From Flaccisagitta enflata (Eukaryota; Chaetognatha; Sagittoidea; Aphragmophora): DNA of 64,000 nucleotides. Below the pieces are notes generated by a model. The model saw nothing but the letters and a program-made list of their open reading frames with translations, searched no databases and was not told where the DNA came from. Of this stretch, positions 23,581 to 36,148 are shown piece after piece. The DNA lies in NCBI GenBank assembly GCA_965153355.1, contig OZ231127.1, forward strand, positions 28,148,001-28,212,000. The letters run 5' to 3'. The stretch's first letter is position 1; the number at the start of each line of letters is the position of its first letter. The position numbers were made by a program, and so were the translations under genes.

Positions 23581-23975
23581 TCTCAGCTGCGTTTCAGGTT
23601 TGGGCGTATGGACTTTATTTTATTCAAGAACGTCGTTAATTTGTCATCAGGGCGACGCTCATGTTGAAAAGAGCATTCAGCTTCTCAGGCAGAGATTGGG
23701 AGAGTGACAGGTGGAACCTGTTTGTAGTTTTTTAAATCACTATTTTGTTTTTGACCCATGTTCATGTTTGTTTTTTTAGCGCTTTCGTCCTTTGACACGG
23801 AGACTCGGAGTGCCTGTTTTTTCTACGTGTTCAAATCCGTTCCGTAAAAAATGGAAACTAAAGTTCAGTGTGGAGAATAGACCGTTCGTTTGTTTTTTTA
23901 ATCCGCGTTCATTGGCATTTGTTTGCGTTGGATCTTTCGTGTGCATGAATTGCACCTGTTTTAATTTGCATTAGT

Positions 23976-24203
23976 CTTTTTAGTTGCGGACACGCAACTA
24001 TAAGAGGCCCTCCGGTCCGTCGGTCCGTCGGTCCGTGACGCTCAAGTTGTCACGCTCGAGTTGAAATTGCGAAAAAAACGCGTATTTATGATGCTGCAGT
24101 TGGTATTGTTTGTGTGTGTTGGAGGGGGCTGTGGGTGTGGTTGGGGTGAGGCTGGGGGTTGGCTGCCCCTGCCCACCCGTCCGCAACGATATTGTGACCC
24201 CGC
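23976..24203 (+). mobile_element. Hairpin-ended element, family B (best copy)
   Basis: Perfect hairpin AGTTGCGGACACGCAACT at 23982-23999, 'ATAAGAGGCCCTCCGGTCCG', 'CACGCTCGAGTTGAAATTGC', 'TTTATGATGCTGCAGTTGG', a G/T-rich core, the distal stem copy GTCCGCAAC at 24179-24187 and the tail 'GATATTGTGACCCCGC'. The core also occurs at 53207-53395. Confidence 0.85.
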
Positions 24204-24416
24204 TTCCTCATTTTTATTGCTCGTTTTCCTCGCTTAACCAATTGAATTTGATCAACTCTTTCAATTGCTTTTCTTTTTTCCATTAACTTTTTTTCATTGT
24301 TTCTCCTGTTTAAACAAGTGACGACTAACAAAGAAAAAACTCTCTCTCGCGATCTGGTGGTACTCCATTCCTGCGCAGTCACGAAACGTTGGCCCGTCAA
24401 ATGGATTTAATTTCCT

Positions 24417-24525
24417 TTTTAGATGCGTCCACGCATCTCTATAAGAGGCTTTGTCCGTCCGTCGCACCGTCGGTCGGTCCGTTGGTTGGTCCGTCACGCT
24501 CGAGTTGAAAATGATCGCAAACGAT
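24417..24525 (+). mobile_element. Hairpin-ended element, family E, head half
   Basis: Hairpin AGATGCGTCCACGCATCT at 24421-24438 after TTTTT, then 'CTATAAGAGGCTTTGTCCGT', GGTCGGTCC and 'CACGCTCGAGTTGAAAATGA'. The distal end is not recognised. It is followed by (AG)n at 24580-24677. Confidence 0.7.
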
Positions 24526-24577
24526 CGCAAAGTCGATTTTATCATTTTAGGTTCTGACATTGGGCTGATGCAATTTT

Positions 24578-24679
<102 letters not shown>

Positions 24680-25124
24680 ATTTACAAGCTAAGCCGCATG
24701 AAGACGCATCGTTGTACCCCCGGGGTACTTGTTTTCATTTTACTCCTTCTCACCCAAGTTCGTAATTGTTTCGAGGAAATTTCTTCCTTAATAGATTCAG
24801 GACGAATCAAACGACATCAGATAGGTTCTGAATTGTCCATGTACATATTGTCCTGCTACCATCTAGATCATATGTTTGTCATCTCACTTATCGAGCAATA
24901 TCTCTACTTCTAATGATTTTATGTATAAAGAATCTGTGAGATTCAGAAACTAGAGTAAATTTCCGATTAAATGCCGCAAACCGCATTCAATTATCTCTAA
25001 GCGCTTAGAATTGACATGCGATACAAGATTTTTTCTTTGGTTGGAGAATGCAGAAAAAATCGCAGTAATTTCTTGTCGTTTTCTCTACCAAACAGGTAGC
25101 ATTACATATAATTTTTCATTAAGC
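24680..25124. other. No gene recognised
   Basis: AT-rich sequence. A 71-codon plus frame (24698-24913) has ordinary composition but no domain or splice context. Confidence 0.4.
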
Positions 25125-25132
25125 ATTAAAAT

Positions 25133-25830
25133 CTGAGGCGGATCACCCAATAGGCTTGAAAGGCTTAAGCCTAGGGCCCCGCGCTCCAGGGGGGCCTCGC
25201 GCCTGCAGTTCCCCCCCCCCCCCCATAAAAGAAAGAGAAAAAGGAGAAAAAGAAAAAAAGAAAAAAGAGAAAAAGAAAAGAGAGAAAAAGAAAAGAGAGA
25301 AAAAGAAAAGAGAGAAAAAAAATCAAGACAGAAGCAGTGAAAAGAAAAAGAGGAAAAAGTAAAGAATAAAGGAAGAGTAGAAGAAAAAAAGATAAAAAAA
25401 AGAAACAGAAAAAACTTTTAATTATCAAAACTATATATTGAGCGCGAATATGAATGACATGATTTTGAATATTGATTTTTTAAACAATTTTTAGATTTTT
25501 AAGGCGAGGAAATTTCCTGAAGATTATTTTTCTTCAGTTCAATTAAGACTAGATGTTGCATTTTGTTCTATGCTTTATGATAAATCAGTGAAAATTCTTA
25601 ATATAAAATATTTTGAATCAACAAATAGAAATATTGAATAATGTACTACAATGTAATATAGGAATAGATGGTAGGGGGATCTAAGAAAAGATAGGGGGCC
25701 TACCTTCTGGTCAAGCCTAGGGCACCGCACTTGGTTGATCTGCCTCAGGCTTAGGGGGTGCAGATAGGGGGGAGGGGGTGCCCGTGCCCCAGCCAAGCCT
25801 AGGGCCCCGCGCACTGTTGATCCGCCTCTG
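25133..25830. mobile_element. hAT-like non-autonomous element with perfect 8-bp TSD
   Basis: ATTAAAAT lies at 25125-25132 and again at 25831-25838. Termini are CTGAGGCGGATCA on the left and, inverted, CAGAGGCGGATCA on the right. Subterminal 'AAGCCTAGGGCCCCGCG' occurs near both ends in opposite order. CAG-type termini with an 8-bp TSD define the hAT superfamily. The 698-bp interior (a GAAAA-rich tract, then AT-rich DNA) has no transposase. Confidence 0.92.
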
Positions 25831-25992
25831 ATTAAAATTATTTTTTTTTTGTTATTCATACTATGAGTGATGCTTGTCAGATTTCTTTGGTTGATAAGAG
25901 CAAGATTGTAGTTCTTTTAAGTTCTACAGATCAAAGAGCAAGCAACGTCTAGAGCAGAACTGAAAATGTTTATACTCAAGGTGTGGAAAAAG

Positions 25993-26325
25993 CAGGCGTG
26001 TATAATGTTGAGTATTCCCCCCCCCCGGTGGGGGGGGGGGAAATAAAATCAAATGGTTTGGAGATGGGGAAGAAAATCAAAAGCTTGAAAAAAAGAAAAA
26101 AGAAAATTTTTGAAGATTTAACACTTTTGGCAGTACCAAAAGGTAAAATGTAATTACTACAACACAATTTAACACTATTAAAACCTAAAATATACTGTTT
26201 TATAGCTTTGAGGTTAAAAAAATCAATGATTTCGTAACGCGCCGCGACGCGTCGCGGGGAAGAAAATCAAATGCAGGGGGGGGAATAAAATCAAATGCCA
26301 CTCAACATTATACACCCCTGGGAAA
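25993..26325. mobile_element. Short inverted-repeat element 'GTGTATAATGTTGAGT'
   Basis: GTGTATAATGTTGAGT(A) at about 25998 recurs inverted as ACTCAACATTATACAC near 26300. Just inside each copy are C/G homopolymers and 'GGGGGAATAAAATCAAATG', and 'GAAAATCAAA' repeats in the centre. The middle has the CG-dense dyad 'GCGCCGCGACGCGTCGCG'. No TSD determined. Confidence 0.6.
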
Positions 26326-27175
26326 AAGATTGCGCCATTTCACCTAAAGTTTCTCTACAAAAGCATGCCAAGGCGAATGAAGGAAGTTGTTGATGCGCAA
26401 AGGGGTCACACCAAGTATCTAATGTATATTATACATGAAATTTATATCATTTATTGAATAAACCGACTCTATCTCAAAAAGGTGACAAAATTTTGATCTA
26501 GATAGTACATACCTATCTCCCAAGCTTGCTTTTCTCCCCACCCTTCCTCCTACTGCTTTAAAAAAACAACGTTAGAAAGAGCAGCAGGGTTTTTTCCTTC
26601 TTTCTTCTTCCAAGACATTTCGCCTGAATCTCCATTTGAATCGGGATTAAGCAAACCGCTCGTTCGTTCGCGCGCTCGTTCGGTGCGGTGGGCTCTAGGC
26701 CCCATTTTAGTAATCGAATCAGCATTTCTTTCCTCTTCAACGAATTCCAGCACCAGACGGTAGGTGTTTGGCATACGCTGTTTGAGAGCGGTCGGCATAC
26801 GCCGCGCGGAGGCGACCACAGTCTTGCACTGCCGGGCATTCCGCGCCGCGTTGCGCACTTTTAAGACCGACCGCGCATGCGCATACCACCTGAACCTTTT
26901 GACCTGAGCCACGCTCACTTCTGCTCTTCAACACCAATCTTACTCAGCTCCAACCACGACTTTTTGGCAGAAGGTGTATTTCAACTCTGAACGGTGCCTT
27001 CTGTGGTTATTCAATGTTAGCCTTTAGCATCAAGCATGAGATACAGCAACTTGATATTTCTTGACATTTCAGGGTCGAAATCTTATCATTGAACCCCGCA
27101 GCAAGCACCTTGTAAAATTTTGGGCCTATTCACTGAATCACGAAAGAAAATCTCAAAAATGGGCCTGTCAAGACT
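26326..27175. other. No gene recognised; GC-richer patch 26640-26950
   Basis: A patch richer in CG dinucleotides at 26640-26940 allows overlapping minus frames of 66-122 codons (26550-26937) in different phases. They are mutually exclusive and show no domain. This could be an old exon or island, but nothing confirms it. Confidence 0.4.
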
Positions 27176-27213
27176 AATTTCACTGAAGCACGACTTCGTG
27201 CTTCAGTGAAATT
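27176..27213. other. 38-bp near-perfect palindrome, 'CACTGAAGCACGA' hairpin
   Basis: Arms AATTTCACTGAAGCACGA pair over 18 bp around a 2-bp centre. A related 24-bp perfect dyad CTGAAGCACGACGTCGTGCTTCAG is at 32727-32750, with loose 'CACTGAAGCACGA' copies nearby at 32685. Both sites also have 'CACGAAT' variants, so this is probably a small dispersed repeat. Confidence 0.65.
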
Positions 27214-27375
27214 GGTATTCGTGATTCAGTGGATTGATGCCCAACCTCTGTTCGTGCATTTGTGGATTGATACTTAACCTCCATTTGCTATTCAGTGAGA
27301 AATAATTTCACCCTTGTCTGCTCTCCGTATAGGCTGGTGAATTCTTAGTAAGTGGAGGAAACGGGTATGGCACGA

Positions 27376-28095
<720 letters not shown>

Positions 28096-28609
28096 GACCC
28101 AATGAAAAATGGGCGGCTTAACCAACCAAAAGTCACTGCGAGTTAATCAAAGGCAAAGTTTATGACTATGGGTAGTCAGTGATGATAAAAAACGTATGTT
28201 TTTATTTGTTATAGAGTCATGTGGCTCGCGACCAAGAAAGATAATGGAGAGAAACCAGTAGCCCAGGATTACCAAAAAATGAAGATAGGTAGGACAAGGG
28301 ACGAAATGTGTTCTTTTGTGCATTACAGACTGACAGGAAGACGGATGGATGGACAGATGGGTGGACACATGGATGGACCAAAAGCCTCTCTAAGAATGGC
28401 GTTTCATAATTAAATAGAGGATTTGAATGCAAGCGCTCAATTATCACCTCCTTATGCTCCCCATCCAGCACGACCAAATAGCGCAGATTCTATGGCGAAG
28501 GAATCTATGAATTATGAGTAAGCCAAATTGCTCGAAAATTTAGACTATTTTCCACCAATACATGTATGTGAACCCAAAACTGATGTTTTTTCAGGCTGGG
28601 GTTTGGGCC

Positions 28610-28735
28610 TCGAGGCTAGGATTTGCGTCGGGGAGGGGGGGGACGGAGATAGAAGAAGGAGAAATTTCCCCATATGTGTGAAAGCATAGGTCAACGATCC
28701 CTTCCGGGCCGCTGCCCAAAACGTATCTAAAACGC
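28610..28735. mobile_element. Palindromic C-family fragment (C6)
   Basis: 'AAATTTCCCCATATGTGTGA' then 'AAGCATAGGTCAACGATCCC' and 'TTCCGGGCCGCTGCCC' match the right arm of copy C5 (35540-35600). Only one arm is present. Confidence 0.5.
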
Positions 28736-28749
28736 TTGTTTCCCCACTC

Positions 28750-28967
28750 TTCAACTCGATGACTTTCGGACGGACGGACGGACGGACAGACGGACGGACG
28801 GACGGACAGACGGACGGACGGACGGACGGACAGACGGACGGACGGACGGACGGACAGACGGACGGACGGACAGACGGACGGACGGAAGAACAGCTGGCCG
28901 GATGGACGGACAGACGGACGGACGGACGGAAAAAGCCTCTCATAGAGTTGCGTGTCCGCAACTAAAA
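28750..28967 (-). mobile_element. Family B head with expanded (GGAC)n
   Basis: Hairpin AGTTGCGTGTCCGCAACT at 28946-28963 followed by AAAAA. Inward of it is 'AAAAGCCTCTCATAG', then about 170 bp of (GGAC/GGACAGAC)n. The tetranucleotide tract that is short in other copies is greatly expanded here. Confidence 0.75.
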
Positions 28968-30230
28968 ACTCTCTTTAGGACAAGCTTCAAAATCGTATAG
29001 AATTTCTTGTTTATGTCGGACTGAAAATTAGCATAGAATTTGCTACCCATGCCCGATGAATCATGATTTTTATAAAATGAAATTGGCGGTAATTTTTTTC
29101 TTGGGTGTTTTCAATAAAGTTGTGAATCGATATATTTTGCATGGATAAACTTTCACATGCCAGTTTTGACCTCTAAACTTCTCATTTTATCGTTGAAAAG
29201 TAGGCGAAAAATATAGAAAAATTCCATTTGTAATTCTACCATGACCTACACAGAATTACAATTTTGCATAGAAAATCAAAATATCAACAAAATAAGAACA
29301 TAGCGCGATTCCAAAATCATGTACTGAGCGCGCTAACTATAGCCAAAAAAAACGGGACAACTTATTTTACTGATTTTTGCTGTACTGAAAACTTAAACCA
29401 TAGAAAATCCATGCGAAAGATCTTTCAGATGCGACAATGCTGGTCATTCTAGCTTTATTCGTTTCAAAATGGCACAAGAATAAATGAAAACATTGCCATA
29501 TTCATTTTTGCGATCCAATTGAATTCTGAAGGTTTTGGAAAGAAGTAGTTCACTTTGACAAGCTCTAACTTCTTAACGGTTTGAGATACAGACCTGGGAT
29601 TGGTCTAGAATGAAAGAAAATTTGAAAATCTTTAAAATCATCCCAGAGAAAAAAGTCGAAAAGTCTTTTTTTTATTTTTTTTTTATAAACTAACAATAAC
29701 GCTAAACTTTTTTAACTTTACTTTTACACTCATGACCATCTATTCTTTATCCTTAAGTCATTTCTAAACGAATAACATCTACAGTACAATGGGAGCAAAG
29801 ACGACCTTGAAAAAATGAAGTCCTGATGAAGTCAAGTCACAAGTTGAAGAATGAGAGAAGCGAATATATTCAAGCAATAAAGCAACCTTTTATTTGTATA
29901 CATCTTAGTTTTTTCATAAATCAAATGAAAATAAGATAGCTGAAATTTATCCTCCAGTCTGTAGGTTTGTAGGTCTGTAGGTCTGTAGGCCGTCTTTGCT
30001 CGTACTTTAAAAGGGGTCAATTCCGTCCGTCGTTTGATTTATCTGTTGGTCCAGTGGGTCAGACGTCTTTCTTCAGGCCTGTCACCATTCATGACTTCCC
30101 ATTTTAATCCATTCATTTATCTATTCATTTTTCAATTCATCCATTCATCATCTATTCATTAATTTAAAAATTTTCATTCACCAATTGTTGATCAGCGAGG
30201 CCGTAACTAGGCCTTGTTTAATCCTTTCCT
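28968..30230. other. AT-rich stretch, partly related to the 9.6-kb MITE
   Basis: 'AACGGTTTGAGATACAGACC' then 'GGGATTGGTCTAGAATGAAA' (29575-29615) resembles the arm of the foldback MITE at 9870-9915. An old, broken relative is likely. No gene seen. Confidence 0.45.
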
Positions 30231-30277
30231 TTCTACCTAAGTAACCCGGGGTTACAACGTTGATGGGTGAGCAGGAA

Positions 30278-30587
<310 letters not shown>

Positions 30588-30859
30588 AAGTTATGTTTGA
30601 TTGCACAACGCGCGTCACTCCTAGTTTTCCGTTCAGCGAAGCTAACTTAGCAAAAATAGACAAGGGCAAATGATCGTAACCTGTTGAACCAAAATTCAAG
30701 AAATCAACCGAGGGCAACATTGTTAGGAAACCATACCCTTGAAAGATAGGATCGAGGTCAAGCTTTTAGAATTTAATCGCCGGGTATTCTAATCCAAGCT
30801 ACTGACTACTGAGTGGTATAACAATATCGATAACGAAGATAACGAAGATTACGAAGACA

Positions 30860-30942
<83 letters not shown>

Positions 30943-31063
30943 TGCATGTCTGAGGGATGTCTCGTAGTACGTCCGAATACTTGCGATCGAGTGAAGCTTT
31001 AGGATGGACAAATTGTAGAATCCAAGTGCATCAGGTCCTCTTTATTTTTCTCTCTCTTTTACA

Positions 31064-31130
<67 letters not shown>
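30860..31130. repeat. (TG)n and (TC)n microsatellites
   Basis: (TG)n with a (TGCG)n end at 30860-30945. (TC)n at 31067-31127. Confidence 0.96.
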
Positions 31131-31154
31131 GGTGAACAACGATTTACTATCATT

Positions 31155-31290
31155 TTCAGTCGCGGACACGCGACACTACACCTCGCCGTGTTGGTCGCTA
31201 TGTCGATCTCTCTTTGAATTCAAGCGGTTTTGGCATAACTGCTCCTGCTCAACCTTCCGCGACTGGTTTGCCGTGTTTCTGAACTTGTTA
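31155..31290 (+). mobile_element. Hairpin-ended element, family A, worn
   Basis: Head 'CAGTCGCGGACACGCGACAC', 'TACACCTCGCCGTGTTGGTC', 'CTGCTCCTGCTCAAC', distal 'CCGCGACTGG' and tail 'GCCGTGTTTCTGAACTTGTT'. Confidence 0.6.
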
Positions 31291-31317
31291 CTTTCGATGT
31301 TGATTATCGACAAATAT

Positions 31318-32250
31318 TGATGGCGCACTATGCGCCAATATGACACCAAAACCCACTATGGGCTCAATTCTAGCAAAAAACACTCATTTAAGATAAATCA
31401 ATAAAAAACAAAATTGAATTTGTAAAAGAGTAATCTTAAAATATAAATTTAACATATATTCTACATTCTACATTGCTAAGTTGATAGGATCTGTATTTTT
31501 GTATTCATTCATTAGCACTGTTTTTTCATCAGTTCTTAGATGCAAAGAATCTCCCAAAATTTAAAAAAGAATGTTTATCAAAATTTCATTGCATAAAATT
31601 TTGCAAAAAAAAAAAAAAATCAAATAAGAAAAAATTATTTTATTGAAAATTTTTCTTGCATAAATTTTTTTGCATCAGAAATTTTTTTGCATTTTCTTTT
31701 AATCAAAATTTTTTTTTGCATTAAAAATTTTTAGCATCAAAAATTTTTAGCATAAAAAATTTATTTGTACGAAAATTTTTTTGCATCAATTTTTTTTTAT
31801 CAAAACAATTTTTGCATAAGAAATTTTTACCATCAGATATTTTTTTTGCATCAAAATTTTTTTTTTTATGAACATCATTATTTTGTATCAAAAACTCTTT
31901 TATGAAAAAAACTTTTTGCTTAAAAAGAATTTCAATTTTTTGTGCATCAAATTTTTTTTTACGTGGCAGTTTTTTGACATTAAGATTTTTCTTATGTTTT
32001 ATCATAACATTTTTAATATCAAAGAAAATCTATCCCATTTACAATACATACATTTGATCAGTCTTAAGCCTGCACTAATTTGCGTTTAATCTCATATTAT
32101 TATTCACATAACATAATATTTTTTCAAAAAATCTTTTATTGTTTTTTTTTCTAAATATTATTATTTTATTTTTATTTAATTTTGGTTCAATTGAGCAAAT
32201 AGTGCATTTTGTGACATTGCGGCGCATAGTGGGCTATCAAATCCACGGCA
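31318..32250. repeat. AT-rich region with ~20-bp 'TTTTTGCATCAAAAA' array and inverted ends
   Basis: The degenerate unit 'TTTTTTGCATCAAAAATTTT' repeats from about 31640 to 31930. The region starts near 'GATGGCGCACTATGCGCCAA' and ends near 'TTGCGGCGCATAGTGGGCTA'. 'GGCGCA..ATGCGCC' and 'CACTATGGGC' versus 'GGCGCATAGTGGGC' give mirrored termini. It may be a ~930-bp element, but no TSD was seen. Confidence 0.55.
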
Positions 32251-32277
32251 TTGGCGTCAATTAATGTCGAAAGCGAA

Positions 32278-32485
32278 AACGTTAAAATTCGTTGATCAAC
32301 AAGAAAAAAAATTACAGAGAGAGAGGGAAAGAAAGAGAGTAAAATTCGTTGATCAACAAGAAAAAAAAATCGTTGATCAACAAGAAAAAAAAATCAACAA
32401 AAAAAAAAAAACAAGAAAAAGAAAGAGAGTAAAATTCGTTGATCAACAAGAAAAAAAATTACAGAGAGAGAGGGAAAGAAAGAGA

Positions 32486-32574
<89 letters not shown>
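32278..32574. repeat. Short duplicated unit 'AAAATTCGTTGATCAACAAG' then (AG)n
   Basis: 'ATTCGTTGATCAACAAG' recurs at about 32287, 32343, 32371 (shortened) and 32431. The flank 'TTACAGAGAGAGAGGGAAAG' is duplicated at 32311 and 32459. (AG)n follows at 32488-32574. Confidence 0.85.
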
Positions 32575-32577
<3 letters not shown>

Positions 32578-33292
32578 CAATAGTGCAGTGGGAGGTGAAA
32601 TAGAGAATTTTTTGGTCATTAATGAGTGCATTTCATTTCCATTTTAGCACGACACCATGATGAATACTTATTTTTCCCATTTCACTGAAGCACGAACTTG
32701 AAAAATGGCAGTTCATTCTCTTTCCTCTGAAGCACGACGTCGTGCTTCAGTGAAAACAAGTTTAACTTAAGCACGAATTTCGTGATTAAGAGGATGCCCC
32801 AAATTTTGTTCTAAACCAATTTCTTTATCATCGTATAAATTGCTAATATAAAGTAAAATATCACGAAGGCACCAAAAGTTGATATGTGTCATTGGTAGAT
32901 TTTCCTCACGCTCGAATCAGTCATGGCGGCTTGTAGTTACTAGCATATAATATGATGAACTTTAACATTCGGAACTTCTGATTTCACCGCCTCACAAAGA
33001 AACTTTAATGGACATTTGCGCTGATGCGCTTCTTGCACTACCTGTTACAAGGCGTTCCATTGCCCTCGTTACCGAACATTCTTCACCTTTTTTCTGGTCC
33101 AGATTTTGCTTTGGATCGACTCGTCGGCTTAAAGCAAAACATGAGAAACTCGACGAGACGAAGAGAAGCAGTAAATCAGTCCAGTGCGGATTTACTTTTA
33201 CTTCGGCCTCCAAATCCATGACCGCGGAGACAGCGGCAACTTACGTTGTTACCGCAGTAGTGACGCCAACGTTTCCCTTTTTCGCAGCGGAA

Positions 33293-33326
33293 AACAAGGC
33301 CAACACCTATAAGTCACGTGCGGGAC
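33293..33326 (-). mobile_element. Orphan distal end of a family A element
   Basis: 'AACAAGGCCAACACCTATAA' then 'GTCACGTGCGGGAC' is the inverted tail of the 8879 and 42325 copies. No matching hairpin was found nearby. The next candidate, 38779-38796, is 5.4 kb away. Confidence 0.55.
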
Positions 33327-34155
33327 AAAAAAAACTGTACTGACCTGACTCCTTATTGTATCGCATCTGCAGGAAACCGTTACATTTTCGGCGTTGAGTG
33401 TTTTGGTGCTTAGGTTCAACGAATTCATTCGAATCAGTCAAGATTCGGCATATTTTTTTTTTCTTTTCACTTTGAGCAATCGTGGAACGCTATTCGGCAC
33501 GGGCGGCATAGCTGACTAAATGAATAACGACAACACATTGAGAAATGGACGGTCAGTAAAGGGATCGGTCGCGCATCAAAGATATTGCTCATTCACTCCA
33601 ATCATGATATAGAATTTTGACGGACTGATATGACTGACAGACAGGAAACAAAAAGGAAATGATGATTTTCATCATAATCCAGACGTAACGGGATATTTCT
33701 GATAATTCTTAGTCGCTTATACTAAATATTTCATATCGGAGGATTGATCATCTAGCTAGTTGATCATCTAGTTTCGCTGTATTTGAGAAGATTAATAGCC
33801 ACTTCCATACGCTGATGATTAGTAGGACCTCTGATCTTAAGCAAAGAGGCTATTAAGATGTATGTGCATAGATTTTCAATTTCGAATCGATCATTTTAAA
33901 GATCTCGACGAAACCTGCAGTATCAACGACCATGAAAACAGACAACTTTCCATGAACAGTGGCTGGGAAACATAGCAATCGAAATTCTTTGCGACGGCAA
34001 CGACCGAGAATGCTGAAGACTACGCCGTACGCTCAAAGCAACAGTGGCGTTTTGAAGTCGACGGAGATGCGGAGGTCGCATTGCTTCAAACAATTCTTCA
34101 ACGCGCCGTCTTTGGCAACCACAGTTAGAGATATATTGAACATTGTTATTGACGT
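33327..34155. other. No gene recognised
   Basis: Non-repetitive mixed sequence. The 91-codon plus frame starting at 33959 runs into (AG)n. No domain. Confidence 0.4.
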
Positions 34156-34156
34156 C

Positions 34157-34161
<5 letters not shown>

Positions 34162-34230
<69 letters not shown>

Positions 34231-34278
34231 CTAGACAGAAAGCGAGAGAGGCACAGAGTTACACACACACAGTGATTG

Positions 34279-34368
<90 letters not shown>

Positions 34369-34438
34369 GTGAGTGAGTGAGAGTGAGAGTGAGAGAGAGA
34401 GAGAGTGAGTGAGTGAGTGAGTGAGTGAGTGAGTGAGT

Positions 34439-34484
<46 letters not shown>
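34162..34484. repeat. (AG)n blocks with (GAGT)n interruption
   Basis: (AG)n at 34162-34227 and 34287-34364, a GTGA/GAGT tetranucleotide at 34365-34444, then (AG)n to 34484. Confidence 0.96.
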
Positions 34485-34487
<3 letters not shown>

Positions 34488-34727
34488 TGAATCAAAAGAA
34501 TTCATTTTGAACGCGTCATTCAGCTTAGGACATCATGAACGCGAGTAACGGCTGCACCGTTTTCAAGCGGAACGTGTTTGGGACCTTGGACCGCGCAGGA
34601 CAACACGAAACGCCGTTGCTAAGATGCCAGAGATTTTCACGATCTTGCACATGATGTAAGAAGTGAGGGCCCGGCCCGCTTGAAGAACACCTGGTAAAAA
34701 CTTCTCTTATTTCTTGCCTCCGTCCAT

Positions 34728-35140
34728 TCTTTTTGGGCGGCGGCCCCAAAGGACGGATGTTCTGTAGGACAAAGGGGTGAATTTCCTTACGTCCGTCCGT
34801 TCATCTGTCCATCCATATGTCCCCCTCCCAAAGCTTTTCAATTCTCATTGAATGATATAGGAAAATAACAAAATGTAAATTTCCTATCGAATAATATGGA
34901 AAATTTACAAAAGAATAGAAAAACGGAAATTTCCCATTGAATAACATGGAAAATAGATAAAAAAATAAAGTTCTCATTGAATAACATGGAAAATTGACAA
35001 AAAATTGAAAAAAAATGTTAAACTCTCATTAATATCATGGATAATTGCCCTAAAGGCCTGAAATATGCCTTCTCAGGACGTAAGGAAATTCAGCCCTGTG
35101 TCCTGCAAGACTTCAGTCCTTTGGGGCTTCGGGTACCATT
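34728..35140. mobile_element. Palindromic 'GGGC(A/G)GCGGCCCC' element (copy C4)
   Basis: 'CATTCTTTTTGGGCGGCGGC' then 'CCCAAAGGACGGATGTTCTG' and TAGGACAAAGGGG. Then an array of 'ATTGAATAACATGGAAAA' units (34845-35045), the inverse of the array in C3. Right arm 'GCCCTGTGTCCTGCAAGACT' then 'TTGGGGCTTCGGGTACCATT'. C4 is therefore C3 with the array reversed relative to its arms. Confidence 0.75.
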
Positions 35141-35228
35141 GACCATGTGTGACCATTGACCATGTGCTTGGATGACTTGTTATGTTGTCTTTCCTTTCTA
35201 CTGTCTCCCCTTCCTTCCTGTCTTCCTG

Positions 35229-35665
35229 CAGCGGCCCCAATTGGGTCGATGACCTATGCTTTCACACATGTGGGGAATTTTCTCCTCCTTCTCAGGATTT
35301 CTTCTTTGTACCCCCCTTCCCACCAGCCTCCAGGCTCATATCTCAGCCTCGAGGCCCATATCCCAGCCTCGAAGCCTAAATCCCGGTCTTGAGGCCCAAA
35401 TCCTGACCTCAAGGCCCAATTCCCAATCTCAAGGCCTCAAGTCTGGGATTCAGGCCTCGAAGCTGGCATAAGGGCCTCGAGGCTGAGATATGGGTCTGGA
35501 GGCCGGGGGAGGAGGGTGTGGAGGAGAAGGAAAAGGAGGAGAAAATTCCCCGCATGTGTGAAAGCATAGGTCATCGACCCCTTCTGGTCCACTACCCTGC
35601 TCCCCCCTCAACTTCCAGGACAACCTACTTAGGCAGGGCATGGGTATCGCTGACCATCTAACGCT
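35229..35665. mobile_element. Palindromic C-family element (copy C5)
   Basis: Left arm 'GCGGCCCCAATTGGGTCGAT' then 'GACCTATGCTTTCACACATG'. Right arm 'CATGTGTGAAAGCATAGGTC' then ATCGACCCC, ending 'GGCATGGGTATCGCTGACCA'. The array is ~20 bp, 'TATCTCAGCCTCGAGGCCCA' (35325-35500), close to that of C1. Confidence 0.75.
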
Positions 35666-36044
35666 TTTGCGACTATTTCCCTTTCTTTTTTTATCGCCCA
35701 ACCTCAGCCCCTAACCTGTTCAAGATATACTAAGACAGACAGTTAAAGAGGGGACAATTATTTTTCGTTCATACCAGCTAAGATCATACACCGCGAAGCC
35801 AGCGTAGCAAAGTGGAGTGCTGCAAAGCGAGTGGAGTGAGCGGTGCGAGCGAACGAACATATCGAGCGACCGAGTGGCCCGTTAGAAAGGTGGGTGTCCG
35901 CGCCCTATCTTTCACCTCCAAACGCGTTTCCATGATTGTCGGATTTCTGCCGCACTATGAAAGTTGGACTATGTATGAGCAATTTGCAAAAAAAGAATAC
36001 TGGTTGTTGCTTCAATCTCACCATAACAAGACCGTATCACTCCC

Positions 36045-36148
36045 CCCAGTCGCGGACGGGTGGGCAGGAGCGGAATAGTTAAAAAACGCTAACATTTTGT
36101 CTTGGTTACGGACGGACTGACCGACACAGCAAAGTCAAAAGACTAAAA
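36045..36148 (-). mobile_element. Family A-like remnant
   Basis: 'CAGTCGCGGACGGGTGGGCA' then GGAGCGGAAT, later 'GGACGGACTGACCGACACAG' and 'AGACTAAAAA'. Distal and head marks are recognisable, but the hairpin is lost. Confidence 0.45.

Noticed and set aside
33008-33343. 111-codon plus-strand frame
   Set aside because: Its end reads through the orphan tail of a hairpin-ended element, and an opposing minus frame is equally open. No domain.
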